Source: CAVTBX01 sp963733135 (GTDB lineage Bacteria > Actinomycetota > Thermoleophilia > Gaiellales > Gaiellaceae). From it: 64,000 bases of DNA. Each line of letters opens with the position of its first letter. Positions within the stretch are counted from its first letter, which is position 1. Below the pieces are notes generated by a model. The model had not been told where the DNA came from. It saw nothing but the letters and a program-made list of their open reading frames with translations, and ran no database searches. The stretch lies in NCBI GenBank assembly GCA_963733135.1, contig CAVTBX010000003.1, positions 1 to 64,000 of the forward strand. Reading direction: 5' to 3'. The translations under genes were made by a program, and so were the position numbers. Of this stretch, positions 43,554 to 52,213 are shown piece after piece.

Positions 43554-43568
43554 GCCCGCAGGCGGGCC
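43553..43568 (+). terminator. Hairpin directly after the corrected GNAT stop
   Basis: GGCCCGC (43553-43559) pairs with GCGGGCC (43562-43568) around AG, starting at the last base of the corrected TAG. It ends the five-gene run that began at 38603. No T-tract follows. Confidence 0.5.
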
Positions 43569-43687
43569 GACCCGGCGACCTGTAACGAAACTGCCACGGA
43601 ACGAAGACGACTCCGCGACAGACCCTCACGCAGTCGGATCTGCGCGCTACGGTCGCTGGACTCACGACAACGACCAGGAGGCAGACG

Positions 43688-45799
43688 ATGAAGGCCATCG
43701 CCTTGCTCCCGGTCTCGATCGCGTTCCTGGCCGGCGCGTTGCCCGCGCACGCTTGGACATGGCCCGTGACGGGGCCGGTACTGCAACCGTTCAACTTCGG
43801 CGGCGACCCATACGCCGGAGGGCAACATCGAGGACTCGACATCGGAGCGTCGCCCGGTACCACCGTCCGCGCGCCCGAGTCCGGCACCGTCTCCTTCGCG
43901 GGAACCGTTCCGCGAAACGGGCGAACGGTCACGATCGCGACACCCGACGGTTATGCGGTGACGCTCGTCCATCTGGGCTCGAGTCGCGTGGCGCGCGGAG
44001 CCGCCGTGGCCGAGGGGGATGCCGTCGGAACTGTCGGCCCGAGCGGCGAGCCCGAACACGCCGGAGGCTACGTCCACCTGGGCGTGCGCGTGGCCGCGGA
44101 GGAGCACGGCTATCTGGATCCGGCGGGATTCCTGCCACCGGCCCCGTCCGGACCCGGCGAGGAGTCGGAGGTCCCGAGGCCGGGCGAGCCACAAGAAGAG
44201 CGCCCCGCCGCAAGTCCCGACCCGCCTGCCCAAGAGGCCCCGTCGGCCCCGCCCGTGCAGGAAGTTCCGGTCGACCCCACTGCTGGAGCCCCCGCCGAGC
44301 CGCCTGCGGAAGAGACGCCGGGCGAGCCGCCTTTGGTTGAGACGCCTGCCAGCCCGCCCGTACAGGAAACACCGACCGACGTGCCGACTGAGGAGGCACC
44401 GACACATCCGCCTCCAGCAGAGGCGCCAATCCAGCCGCCTGTGGCCGAGGTTCCGATCGACCTACCCGTACAGGAGACGCCGAGCGAGCTGCCGCCGGAG
44501 GGGGTACCGACCGACGAGCCGCTGCAGGAGACACCGGGCGAACCACCGGCTGGAATCCCCGTCGAGCTACCCGCCGAGGAGGCGCCAGGCGAGCCGCCTA
44601 CGGCCGAGGTCCCGATCGACCTACCCGTGCAGGAGACACCTACCAACCCGCCCGTCGAAGAGGCACCCGCCTATCCGCCCGTGCCCGATACGCCAATCGA
44701 TCTTCCAGCGGCGGAAGCACCAACCTCTCCTGCGGAAGAGGAACCGACCGCAGAACCGGTCGAGCCGCCTGCGACCGAGGTGCCCGTCAAGCCGCCTGCG
44801 GCCGAAGCACCGGTGAAGCCGCCTGCGGCCGAGGTGCCGGTAAATCCGCCTGTACAGGAAATCCCGATCAGCCCCCCGGCGGGGACCCCGGACGGTCCGT
44901 CCAGCGAGCCCCCCAGCAGCCCGCCCGTGCTGGAGAATCCGATCGACTCACCTACCGGATCCCCGGCCGAGGCGCCCGAGGCTGAGATGCCCGCGGATCT
45001 GCCGGTTGCGGAAGCGCCTGCCGTGTCGCCGCCGACCCAAGTTCCGGTCGATCCATCCACCAGGGATGCACCGAGCTCCCCGGAGCCGAGCGTGACGCCG
45101 ACCGCGCCCCCCGCAGCGGCCCCCGAGGGTGGAAGCCCGCCCCAGACCGGCGTTGCTCCGACAGAGTCCGAGCCTCGGCTCGTCGAGCCCGACGCGGCAC
45201 CCTCGTCCGTTGCGAAACCAGAGCTCGCCGAGGAAACCGAGTCGCTAATGCGGTCCTCCATGCACTCGGCCGCAACCGGCGGCGGCACCGGACCGAACGC
45301 GGGCGGGAATGGCGAGGTCGATCTCGGCCAGCCAGCGGAAAGGGATGTTCGGACCCCGTCAAGCCGCCCTTCCGCCACGCGACCGGTGGACGCGACGACG
45401 ACGGGCACGGCTCCCGTTGGAACGCGCCACGAAACGCTCGGGAGCCATGTCGGCACTGCCGTCGCCGCCGCAGCGATCGGACTCCTCGTGCTCGGAGGCG
45501 CACTGCTTCTCCGTCGCCGAAGGCTGGGCCACGGACCGGAGGCCGAAATGGCACCGCACGAGATCCCGCCTGACGAGTTGAGCTGCGAGTCCGAGGCGGA
45601 GCCAGACCTCTTCACGGCCCAGCTCGACGCATGGCTCGAAGGCGTGCTGACGCCCCGAGGTTCGTGCTCCTTTGGGCTGGGCTCGTCCGGACGTCGGCCC
45701 ACCAAGGTGTACCGAGGACGCCCCTCCCCAGTCGTGCGACCGGCTACTCGACTGACGGTCGCACGGGAGTCGGCCGCACGCTCTGCCAAAGGAGGATGA
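43688..45799 (+). CDS. Proline-rich surface protein with an M23 (LytM-like) peptidase domain
   Basis: 703 residues. Signal peptide ~1-22 (cleaved after AHA). Residues ~25-150 are an M23 domain: QHRGLDIGASPGTTVRAPESGTV with the metal-binding His and Asp, then VTLVHLGSSR and YVHLGVR, where the first His of the usual HxH pair is Tyr, so activity is uncertain. From ~160 to ~510 the sequence is a Pro/Glu-rich array of ten-residue-like units such as PPVQETP and PIDLPVQETP. A C-terminal membrane helix (~598-615) and a cytoplasmic tail follow. It probably spans the cell wall. AGGAGG-like site before the ATG; convergent overlap with the next gene by 56 bp. Confidence 0.75.
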   Translation: MKAIALLPVSIAFLAGALPAHAWTWPVTGPVLQPFNFGGDPYAGGQHRGLDIGASPGTTVRAPESGTVSFAGTVPRNGRTVTIATPDGYAVTLVHLGSSRVARGAAVAEGDAVGTVGPSGEPEHAGGYVHLGVRVAAEEHGYLDPAGFLPPAPSGPGEESEVPRPGEPQEERPAASPDPPAQEAPSAPPVQEVPVDPTAGAPAEPPAEETPGEPPLVETPASPPVQETPTDVPTEEAPTHPPPAEAPIQPPVAEVPIDLPVQETPSELPPEGVPTDEPLQETPGEPPAGIPVELPAEEAPGEPPTAEVPIDLPVQETPTNPPVEEAPAYPPVPDTPIDLPAAEAPTSPAEEEPTAEPVEPPATEVPVKPPAAEAPVKPPAAEVPVNPPVQEIPISPPAGTPDGPSSEPPSSPPVLENPIDSPTGSPAEAPEAEMPADLPVAEAPAVSPPTQVPVDPSTRDAPSSPEPSVTPTAPPAAAPEGGSPPQTGVAPTESEPRLVEPDAAPSSVAKPELAEETESLMRSSMHSAATGGGTGPNAGGNGEVDLGQPAERDVRTPSSRPSATRPVDATTTGTAPVGTRHETLGSHVGTAVAAAAIGLLVLGGALLLRRRRLGHGPEAEMAPHEIPPDELSCESEAEPDLFTAQLDAWLEGVLTPRGSCSFGLGSSGRRPTKVYRGRPSPVVRPATRLTVARESAARSAKGG

Positions 45800-46718
45800 C
45801 CGCACCCGGGATCGAGGCCGCGATGGTCACCGCGTAGAAGAGAAAGCCGATTGCGAAGGCCGAATCCGCATCGACACCGAAGCGCGACAGGAACGCCACG
45901 AAGAAGGCCTCGCGCGCACCGAGCCCGTTGATGGTGAAGGGAATCAGCATGACGAGGAACAGAAGGGGGCCGAGCACGATGTAGACCAGCGGCGAAAGAT
46001 CAACGCCGACGGCTTCGCCGCACATCCAGATCCCCATGATGCGGGCGAACTGGACAGCGATCGTGATCCCGAGTACGGCTGCCACCGCGGCGGGCTGGTC
46101 GCGATATCCGTGGAGGGCGGAGTAAACGCTGTTCAGCGCCCGTTCGATCCTGATCCGCCGGCCGAGCGGAAAGATCCGCGACTCGAGGAGGCTCCGACTT
46201 CTGCGGGAGAACACGAGCAGGAGCCCGAGCCCGACGAAAACGATCGAGATCACTTCCATCCAGATGAAGAGCCCGATGTCGTTGTAGCGACCGGCTGCAA
46301 TCGCCAGGCCCACGGCGACGAGCGCAAGCGTCCCAGCGGCCCCGAGCACCCGCTCCATTAGGACGGCTCCTGCGGCTTCGCCTCGGGCGTTCGGTCGGCG
46401 CCTCGCGTGCTCGTAAATGCGGAGGGCGTCGCCGCCGATCGAGGTCGGCAACACCTGGCCGGCCGCGGTACCGACGAAGTAGAGCTTCGTGAGCCAACCG
46501 AGCGGCTCGTGGATCCCCTTCGACGCCAACAGGATCTGCCAGCGCCAGGCGAGCAGCCACGTCGTGCCGACGTAGATCGCGAGCGCCGCAGCCAGGTAGA
46601 CCGGTTCGCTCGAAAGGACGAGGTCGACCGTGCGCGAGACGTCGATCTGCCACAGCAGGATTGCGATCAGCGCGGCGCTGATGCCGAGCTGAAGCGCGAC
46701 CTTGTGGGAGCGGCGCAC
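45744..46718 (-). CDS. Flippase-like membrane protein (lysylphosphatidylglycerol synthase TM-region / AglD family)
   Basis: 324 residues with seven to eight hydrophobic helices: an N-terminal QLGISAALIAILLWQIDVSRT, TWLLAWRWQILLASKG, FVGTAAGQVLPTSIGGDALRIYEHAR (conserved 'PxSxGGDxLR' motif), FLVMLIPFTINGLGAREAFFVAFL. The same motifs occur in MprF transmembrane regions and UPF0104/YbhN proteins, which help move lipid-linked material. It is the last gene of the minus-strand operon that begins with the GT2 at 51320, 7 bp after the aminotransferase. Confidence 0.75.
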   Translation of the reverse strand: MRRSHKVALQLGISAALIAILLWQIDVSRTVDLVLSSEPVYLAAALAIYVGTTWLLAWRWQILLASKGIHEPLGWLTKLYFVGTAAGQVLPTSIGGDALRIYEHARRRPNARGEAAGAVLMERVLGAAGTLALVAVGLAIAAGRYNDIGLFIWMEVISIVFVGLGLLLVFSRRSRSLLESRIFPLGRRIRIERALNSVYSALHGYRDQPAAVAAVLGITIAVQFARIMGIWMCGEAVGVDLSPLVYIVLGPLLFLVMLIPFTINGLGAREAFFVAFLSRFGVDADSAFAIGFLFYAVTIAASIPGAVILLWQSVRPTPVRPSVE

Positions 46719-46725
46719 GGGCGGC

Positions 46726-47868
46726 TCAGACGGACTTCGTGAACGCCGCGTGGACGCGCCGCAGAGCGTCGATCGCGTCTCGGATGTCCTCGTCCGAATG
46801 CGCCGCGGAGAGCGGTAGAGACAGCACCTCCGAACCCGCCTCCTCCGCGACGGGAAGCCGAAGGTTCGGATACCGCCCCTGGTAGTAGGTCAGGCGATGC
46901 ACGGGCAGGAAGTGAATGCTCGTCCCGATGTTCTCTTCGGCCAGAGCCCGCGCGTAGTCGTCGCGCGTGGCCCCTGCCCGATCGGCGTTCACTCGCACGA
47001 CGTAGAGATGCAGGGCGTGAACGTGCTCGTCACGTCGCCCGAGCGGGTCGATCCCATCGAGGTCGGCGACGCCCGCGTCGTAGGCAGCGAAGTGGCGTCG
47101 GCGGATCTCGGCGTGCTCTTCGACTCGCCCGAGCTGGACGAGCGCGAGCGAGGCGAGGACATCGGAGAGATTCGCCTTGTAGCCCGCCACCTCGATGTCG
47201 TAGACGGAGCCGTGGCCGCGACGCATCAGACGAAGCTTGTGGAGCTTGTCCGCCAGCCCGTCATCGTCCGTCGTGAGCAACCCGCCTTCGCCCGCGGCCA
47301 CGTTCTTCGTCGCATAGAGCGAGAAGGCGGTCGCATCCGAGATCGACCCAACCTTCCGGCCGCGGTAGACGGACTCGATTGCATGTGCGGCGTCCTCGAC
47401 CACGGGAACGCCGAGCTCGAGAATCGGATCGAGCTCGGCGGGAGCGCCTGCCAGGTGCACGGGCATCACAGCCTTCGTCCGTGGCGTCACCGCCGCTTGA
47501 ACCGCATCCGGGTCGATGTTCAGGTCGAAGTCGAGCACGTCGACGAAGACCGGCGTCGCACCGGTGTGAACGACGACGTTCGCGGTCGCGGGCCACGTGA
47601 TCGGCGGAACGATGACCTCGTCGCCTGGGCCGACTCCTAGGCCCACGAGCGCCAGGTGCATGGCCGCCGTTCCGGACGAAAGGGCGACCGCGTGGCGCGC
47701 TCCGACGTAGTCCGCGAACCGCTCCTCGAGCTCTCCGGCGCGAGGACCGCTCGTCAGCCAACCACTGCGGAGCGTCTCCACGACGGCGACGATCTCCTCC
47801 GCACCGATAGCGGGCGGCTGGAACGAGAGGAACGTATCGCGCTTAGGTCTGGACTCGAGCCGCTGCAT
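46726..47868 (-). CDS. DegT/DnrJ/EryC1/StrS-type sugar aminotransferase
   Basis: 380 residues. Fold type I PLP enzyme: HAVALSSGTAAMHLALVGLG, EVIVPPITWPATANVVVHTGATPVFVDV, PVVEDAAHAIESVYRGRKVG and the Lys in FSLYATKNVAAGEGGLLTT; C-terminal HLYVVRVN and SIHFLPVHRL. It transfers an amino group from Glu/Gln to a keto-sugar nucleotide, giving 4-amino- or 3-amino-deoxy sugars. The 4,6-dehydratase-like gene upstream could supply the keto-sugar. Start ATG 47868 overlaps the ATP-grasp gene by 26 bp. Confidence 0.85.
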   Translation of the reverse strand: MQRLESRPKRDTFLSFQPPAIGAEEIVAVVETLRSGWLTSGPRAGELEERFADYVGARHAVALSSGTAAMHLALVGLGVGPGDEVIVPPITWPATANVVVHTGATPVFVDVLDFDLNIDPDAVQAAVTPRTKAVMPVHLAGAPAELDPILELGVPVVEDAAHAIESVYRGRKVGSISDATAFSLYATKNVAAGEGGLLTTDDDGLADKLHKLRLMRRGHGSVYDIEVAGYKANLSDVLASLALVQLGRVEEHAEIRRRHFAAYDAGVADLDGIDPLGRRDEHVHALHLYVVRVNADRAGATRDDYARALAEENIGTSIHFLPVHRLTYYQGRYPNLRLPVAEEAGSEVLSLPLSAAHSDEDIRDAIDALRRVHAAFTKSV

Positions 47869-49057
47869 CGGTCGTCACAAAGCGTATGCGGTCCCCTGCA
47901 CGGGCCGCCCGTTCGAGTGCGTCGTCGCGCGAATCTCCCCAAGCGATCACGTAACCGGCCCGGTCGGCACCAACCGAGAGGGACCCGAACACCCAGCCGG
48001 GCTTTCGGTACGTTCCGGCGTCGACGACGCCCAGTTCCGCCAGCGCCTCCTCCACGCCCTCGGTCGCCACGAGCTCGCCGACGGGTGGAACCAGGAAGCG
48101 CACACAGGCACCGTCACGCGGCTTCGCTGATCCAAGATCGACGTTTTCGCCGAGCGCGGCCGACACCGCGAGCGAGCTCAGGTCGATGCCGAGAGCCACA
48201 CGGCAGAGCTCAGCATCGTGGCCACCGCCCAAACGGGCGGCAACCTCCACGACTCGGGGCCCGTCGGATGCGATCCGAAGCTGGGTGTAGGTCGGTCCCT
48301 CTCGAATCCCGAGGGCCTCGACGGCACGTCGCGCTACATCGGCGGCGGCCTCGCCGTGGTCTGCCTTGCTGGGCCAGGCATGCGCCAGCGCCACGCCGAA
48401 CGCCGGCGGGTCCGCCGTGAGTCGGTCGGTGACGGTGAGCGGATGGAAGACGCCGCCGGTCGAGAAGGCGTTGACCGTGACCTCAGGCCCCTCGATGAGC
48501 TCCTCGACAAGAACGTCACCGCCCCGCGAGAGGGCGCCGGCCGCGGCGACCGCCGCCCCGAGCTCGGCGTCCGAGCGGACGAGCGAGAGCCCGCGCTGGC
48601 CCTGGCGATCGGCGGGCTTGACGACGCAGGGCGGGCGAATCGACGCGCCCGCTCCAGCCGCCGGAGTGAGCTCCCACCGAGGCTGGGGAACACCGGCGTC
48701 CTGGAAGCACCTCCGCTGCCGCAGCTTCGAGACGGCCTTGGCCGCGGTCTCGGGGTCGAGCGGGTGCGGGAGACCGAGATGGGCAGCGACCCGGGCCGCG
48801 ATCACGACAGGCCAGTCGATTCCGGGCACAATGATCCCGTCGACGCGCTCCGCGCGGGCCAGCCGCTCAATACCGACCTCGTCCTCGTTCGACACAAGCG
48901 CACGACGGTCCGCAAGCTCGAATCCGACCGCTCCCGGGTCCCGGTCGCAGGCGATGACGAAGAGCGCCCGCCTCCGCGCGGCGCGAAGAAGACCGAGCTG
49001 CGCCGGTCCCGCGCCTAGGACGAGGAGACGCTGGGGCGCGTCAGCACGCTCTCCCAC
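47843..49057 (-). CDS. ATP-grasp protein with PurK-like N-terminus
   Basis: 404 residues. Pre-ATP-grasp start QRLLVLGAGPAQLGLLRAAR, DPETAAKAVSKLRQRRCFQDAGVPQPRW, ATP-binding PPCVVKPADRQGQRGLSLV, VLVEELIEGPEVTVNAFSTGGVF and RVVEVAARLGGGHDAEL (Glu for Mg). It could couple an amino acid to the amino sugar made by the aminotransferase. The GTG at 49057 is chosen because an earlier start would translate the dehydratase antifunctionally; it overlaps the upstream gene by 43 bp. Substrate unknown. Confidence 0.75.
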   Translation of the reverse strand: MGERADAPQRLLVLGAGPAQLGLLRAARRRALFVIACDRDPGAVGFELADRRALVSNEDEVGIERLARAERVDGIIVPGIDWPVVIAARVAAHLGLPHPLDPETAAKAVSKLRQRRCFQDAGVPQPRWELTPAAGAGASIRPPCVVKPADRQGQRGLSLVRSDAELGAAVAAAGALSRGGDVLVEELIEGPEVTVNAFSTGGVFHPLTVTDRLTADPPAFGVALAHAWPSKADHGEAAADVARRAVEALGIREGPTYTQLRIASDGPRVVEVAARLGGGHDAELCRVALGIDLSSLAVSAALGENVDLGSAKPRDGACVRFLVPPVGELVATEGVEEALAELGVVDAGTYRKPGWVFGSLSVGADRAGYVIAWGDSRDDALERAARAGDRIRFVTTDAAARVQT

Positions 49058-50013
49058 CACGCGCGGTTCTCCGAGTACCAGGCGATCGTCCGCTCGAGGC
49101 CCCGCTCGAAGTGCGTGCGCGCTTCCCAGCCGAGGAGCTGCTTCGCCTTCTCCGTGGAGCCGATGTGGCGGTGAACCTGACCCAGCCGCTCTTCCACGTG
49201 CACTTTGAGAGACGTCGGCTTGTCGAGCCCGTCGAGCACGAGGTTCGCGATCTCGGTCACCGAGATGTCGACGCCAGTCGCCACATTGATCACCTCGCCC
49301 GCGATCAGGTCGACGTCGGCCGCGATCGCCGCCTCGATTGCCTCCGCAGCGTCCTCGACATAGAGCCAATCACGGCTTGCGTGTCCGTCTCCGTGAATCG
49401 TCAACGGCTCGTCGCTGAGCGCCTGGATGACGAAACGCGGGACGACCTTCTCGGGGTGCTGGTACGGCCCGTAGTTGTTAAACGGCCGAACGATCACGAT
49501 CGGCAAGCCGTAGGTCACGTAGTAGGAGTACGCGAGGCGATCTCCGCCGGCCTTCGTCGCAGCGTACGGACTACGCGGATTGAGCGGATGCTCCTCGTCC
49601 ATCGGGGCCTGCTCGGCGGTGCCGTAGACCTCGCTGGACGAGATCAGGATGAAGCGCTCGACCGGCGTCCGGCGGATCTGGTCGAGCAGGATCTGCGTTC
49701 CCTCCACGTTCGTCGTGACGAACTCGGACGCGCCCTCTTCGATCGACTTCTCGACGTGCGATTCCGCGGCCGCATTCACGATCACGTCCACGCTTGAAAC
49801 AACCTCTCGCACCGTGTCCGGGTCACGGATGTCGCCGTGAACCATGGTGAGTCGCTCGTGGCCCTGGACGTCTGAGAGGTTGTCGAGATTCCCGGCATAC
49901 GTGAGCGCATCCAGCGAGACGACCTCGTAGGGCGTCGACAGGAGCATGTGGCGGATGAAGTTCGAGGAGATGAACCCACAGCCGCCGGTCACAAGTACGC
50001 GCTTGGCTGGCAC
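49015..50013 (-). CDS. NAD-dependent 4,6-dehydratase (RmlB-like SDR)
   Basis: 332 residues from GTG 50013. NAD site VLVTGGCGFISSNFIRHMLL; VVSLDALTYAGNLDNL; HGDIRDPDTVREVV; the dehydratase hallmarks ISSSEVYGTAEQAPMDEEHPL, YAATKAG (YxxxK) and VRPFNNYGPYQHPEKVVPRF. The family converts dTDP-glucose, or a related UDP/GDP/CDP sugar, to the 4-keto-6-deoxy form. The listed frame is open to 50112, but codons before 50013 (MCHEDVAKARSHAC) overlap no signal and seem noncoding. It feeds the ATP-grasp and aminotransferase genes that follow. Confidence 0.75.
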   Translation of the reverse strand: MPAKRVLVTGGCGFISSNFIRHMLLSTPYEVVSLDALTYAGNLDNLSDVQGHERLTMVHGDIRDPDTVREVVSSVDVIVNAAAESHVEKSIEEGASEFVTTNVEGTQILLDQIRRTPVERFILISSSEVYGTAEQAPMDEEHPLNPRSPYAATKAGGDRLAYSYYVTYGLPIVIVRPFNNYGPYQHPEKVVPRFVIQALSDEPLTIHGDGHASRDWLYVEDAAEAIEAAIAADVDLIAGEVINVATGVDISVTEIANLVLDGLDKPTSLKVHVEERLGQVHRHIGSTEKAKQLLGWEARTHFERGLERTIAWYSENRAWWESVLTRPSVSSS

Positions 50014-50204
50014 GGAAGCTGAGTGTACCCAGGCGCAACCACGTCCGACGCCGTACGGGGTGAGCCGCAAACAAGCATGGCTGCGCGCTTTCGCCACATC
50101 TTCGTGGCACACACGCGCGTCTTTCCCGGTTAGGATCGGCGTAGGGGAGGAGGCTGGGAGCGCCTTAAGTCGCGCGCCAATGAGACAGCGCCGCGGGCCG
50201 CTCG

Positions 50205-51320
50205 TTACGAACTCGCCGGGTGCGACGCGCTGACGCTCGGGCGGTCGGCGACCGCGCCCTCCGCATGGGTAGCCCGATCCGCTTCCGAGTTGCGCTCCGA
50301 GCCTGCCGCCGAGCCGTCGGGCGACGTGACCACGACCCTCGACACCTCCGCTCCGGGCTCCAGAACGTCGGCGACCGTGTACAGGGGCCGGCCCTCGACG
50401 TCCCGCTGGATCCGCCCGAGATACTCCCCGACGAGCGCGAGGATGAACCCCTGGATCCCGAGCACGCCGAGCACGAGCGCCGCGAGATAGAGGAGACCCG
50501 GGAAATCACCTCGCACGGCCCAGATCGCCGACGCCCACGCAAGCGCCACGAGGGCCAGAAGACACGAGATCGTTCCGAGCAGGAGGCCTGCCCACTGAAT
50601 CGGTTGCGGCCAGAACCCTGCGAGGACATGGAGAGCGAGCCGGACGAGGCGAAACGGCGAGTAGCGCGAGGCGTCGCGGCGCGCGCGATGCTCGAGGTCG
50701 ACCTCCACGACGCTCGCGCCGGCGGCGAGAACGAGCGCCTTCGTGAACTTCTGCTTCCCGATCGAGCCGAGTACCGGTTCGACGGCTGAGCGGCGGTAGG
50801 CGTTGAACGCACACCCGAAATCCGAGATGTCCACCTTCGTGAAGCGACGCAGCATCGTGTTGATGATCCTCGACGGCAGCGTCCGCCCCCAGGTGTCCTC
50901 CCGACCGCGCCGGCGGCCGCTCGCCACGTCCGTTCCATCGCGAACTGCGGTAATCAGCTTCGGGAGGTCAGCGGGGGAGTTCTGAAGGTCAGCGTCCATC
51001 GTCACGACCACGTCCCCACGCGCCCGGGAGAGCCCGGCGTGCATGGCCGGGTGCTGCCCGAAGTTCCGCTTGAAGCGGATCCCGCCGACGCGTGGGTCAG
51101 CCTCGTGGAGCCGCTCGACGATCGCCCACGTCCCGTCGCGCGAACCGTCATCGACCACGATGACCTCGAACGGCAGATCCAGGCTCTCGAGCGCCTCCAT
51201 CGACCCCCTGTACACCTCTTCCAGCGTCGCCTCCTCGTTGTAGACGGGAAGGACGAGCGAGATCTCCGGCATCGTCTCGGCCGGTGGCGACGCCACGATC
51301 GTGGGAGCGGTGTCAGCCAT
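50205..51320 (-). CDS. GT2 glycosyltransferase with two C-terminal transmembrane helices (GtrB/ArnC-like)
   Basis: 371 residues. GT-A part: ISLVLPVYNEEATLEEVYRGSMEAL, VIVVDDGSRDGTWAIVERL, FKRNFGQHPAMHAGLSRARGDVVVTMDADLQNSPADL, SDFGCAFNAYRR. Two helices follow (about 235-260 and 270-290), and LVGEYLGRIQRDVEGRPLY is conserved. These enzymes make undecaprenyl-phosphate sugars. It heads the minus-strand operon 50205-45744, separated by 191 bp from the dehydratase, so it may have its own transcript. The last ~45 residues are variable and hydrophilic. Confidence 0.85.
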   Translation of the reverse strand: MADTAPTIVASPPAETMPEISLVLPVYNEEATLEEVYRGSMEALESLDLPFEVIVVDDGSRDGTWAIVERLHEADPRVGGIRFKRNFGQHPAMHAGLSRARGDVVVTMDADLQNSPADLPKLITAVRDGTDVASGRRRGREDTWGRTLPSRIINTMLRRFTKVDISDFGCAFNAYRRSAVEPVLGSIGKQKFTKALVLAAGASVVEVDLEHRARRDASRYSPFRLVRLALHVLAGFWPQPIQWAGLLLGTISCLLALVALAWASAIWAVRGDFPGLLYLAALVLGVLGIQGFILALVGEYLGRIQRDVEGRPLYTVADVLEPGAEVSRVVVTSPDGSAAGSERNSEADRATHAEGAVADRPSVSASHPASS

Positions 51321-51399
51321 CTGGCAGTGAGGCTATCCGACCGAGCCCCAGCCTTTGCAACGATCCTCACACGCCCAGGATCGTCTAGCCTCCCCGCAG

Positions 51400-52209
51400 G
51401 TGACGACCGATCTCGACACGCGGATCAAGCTCATCGAGCTCGATCACCGGCATGGAGCAGGGTGGCTCGCGCGCCAAGCCGTCGAGGCGCTCGCCGAGGC
51501 GGTCGCGGCCGGCGCCGACCCTCTCGAGACCGGACAGGCGCTCGTCGCAGCTCGCCCGGAGATCGGAGCGATCGCCGGCGCAGTCGGGCGGGTGCTCGCG
51601 GCTTCCCGCTCGCCGGAGCAGATCGCGGAAGAGGCGGCGGCGCTCGTGGCGCTGCGGGACCGAGCATCGAACTCGATCGCAGTACTGCTCGGCTCCGAGC
51701 TCGGAGGCACGGTCATGACGCACTCCGCCTCGTCGACGGTGCGGGAGGCGCTGGTGCACACGCCGCCCGATCGCGTCGTCTGCACGGCCTCCGATCCGGA
51801 AGGCGAAGGTCGCCCGTTCGCGGAGGATCTCGAAGGCGAGGGCCTGACGGTGGAAGTCGTGGCCGACGAGGACGCAGCCCACGCGGTCGAGAGCGTCAAC
51901 CTGCTCCTCCTGGGGGCCGACGCGGTCTTCGAGGACGGCTCCCTTGTCAACAAGACGGGCACGAGCGGCCTTGCTCAGGCCGCCCACGAGGCGGAGGTAC
52001 CGGTCTTCGTCGCCTGCGAGACCTTCAAGCTCGCTCCGTCACAGGCACAGGATCCGGAAGCCGAGCGCTGGGATCTCACGCCCCCCGAGTGCATCGACCG
52101 CTTCGTGACGGAGGAGGGCTCCTACCCACCGTCCGAGATCGGTGCCCTCGTCGACCGGACGCCGTTTCTCCGCGCCGGTGCGATGCTTCTTCGCGACGGC
52201 GAGGCCTAA
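51400..52209 (+). CDS. eIF2B-type (alpha/beta/delta) family protein; ribose-1,5-bisphosphate isomerase-like
   Basis: 269 residues. The N-terminal helical half includes RIKLIELDHRHGAGWLARQAVEAL; the C-terminal Rossmann-like half has TVMTHSASSTVREALVHTP, LLLGADAVFEDGSLVNKTGTSGLAQAAHEA and VPVFVACETFKLAP, all typical of the eIF2B/R15P/MtnA family. MtnA and R15P isomerase are sugar-phosphate isomerases with a conserved Cys and Asp; only the acidic residue in GADAV is clear here. GTG at 51400 is preferred; 15 codons upstream are possible. Faces the GT2 gene and is convergent with the TetR gene. Confidence 0.7.
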   Translation: MTTDLDTRIKLIELDHRHGAGWLARQAVEALAEAVAAGADPLETGQALVAARPEIGAIAGAVGRVLAASRSPEQIAEEAAALVALRDRASNSIAVLLGSELGGTVMTHSASSTVREALVHTPPDRVVCTASDPEGEGRPFAEDLEGEGLTVEVVADEDAAHAVESVNLLLLGADAVFEDGSLVNKTGTSGLAQAAHEAEVPVFVACETFKLAPSQAQDPEAERWDLTPPECIDRFVTEEGSYPPSEIGALVDRTPFLRAGAMLLRDGEA

Positions 52210-52213
52210 CGGA

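Noticed and set aside
44180..45140. Noncoding tandem repeat region
   Set aside because: The repeats are in frame and encode a Pro/Glu-rich spacer within the M23-domain protein.
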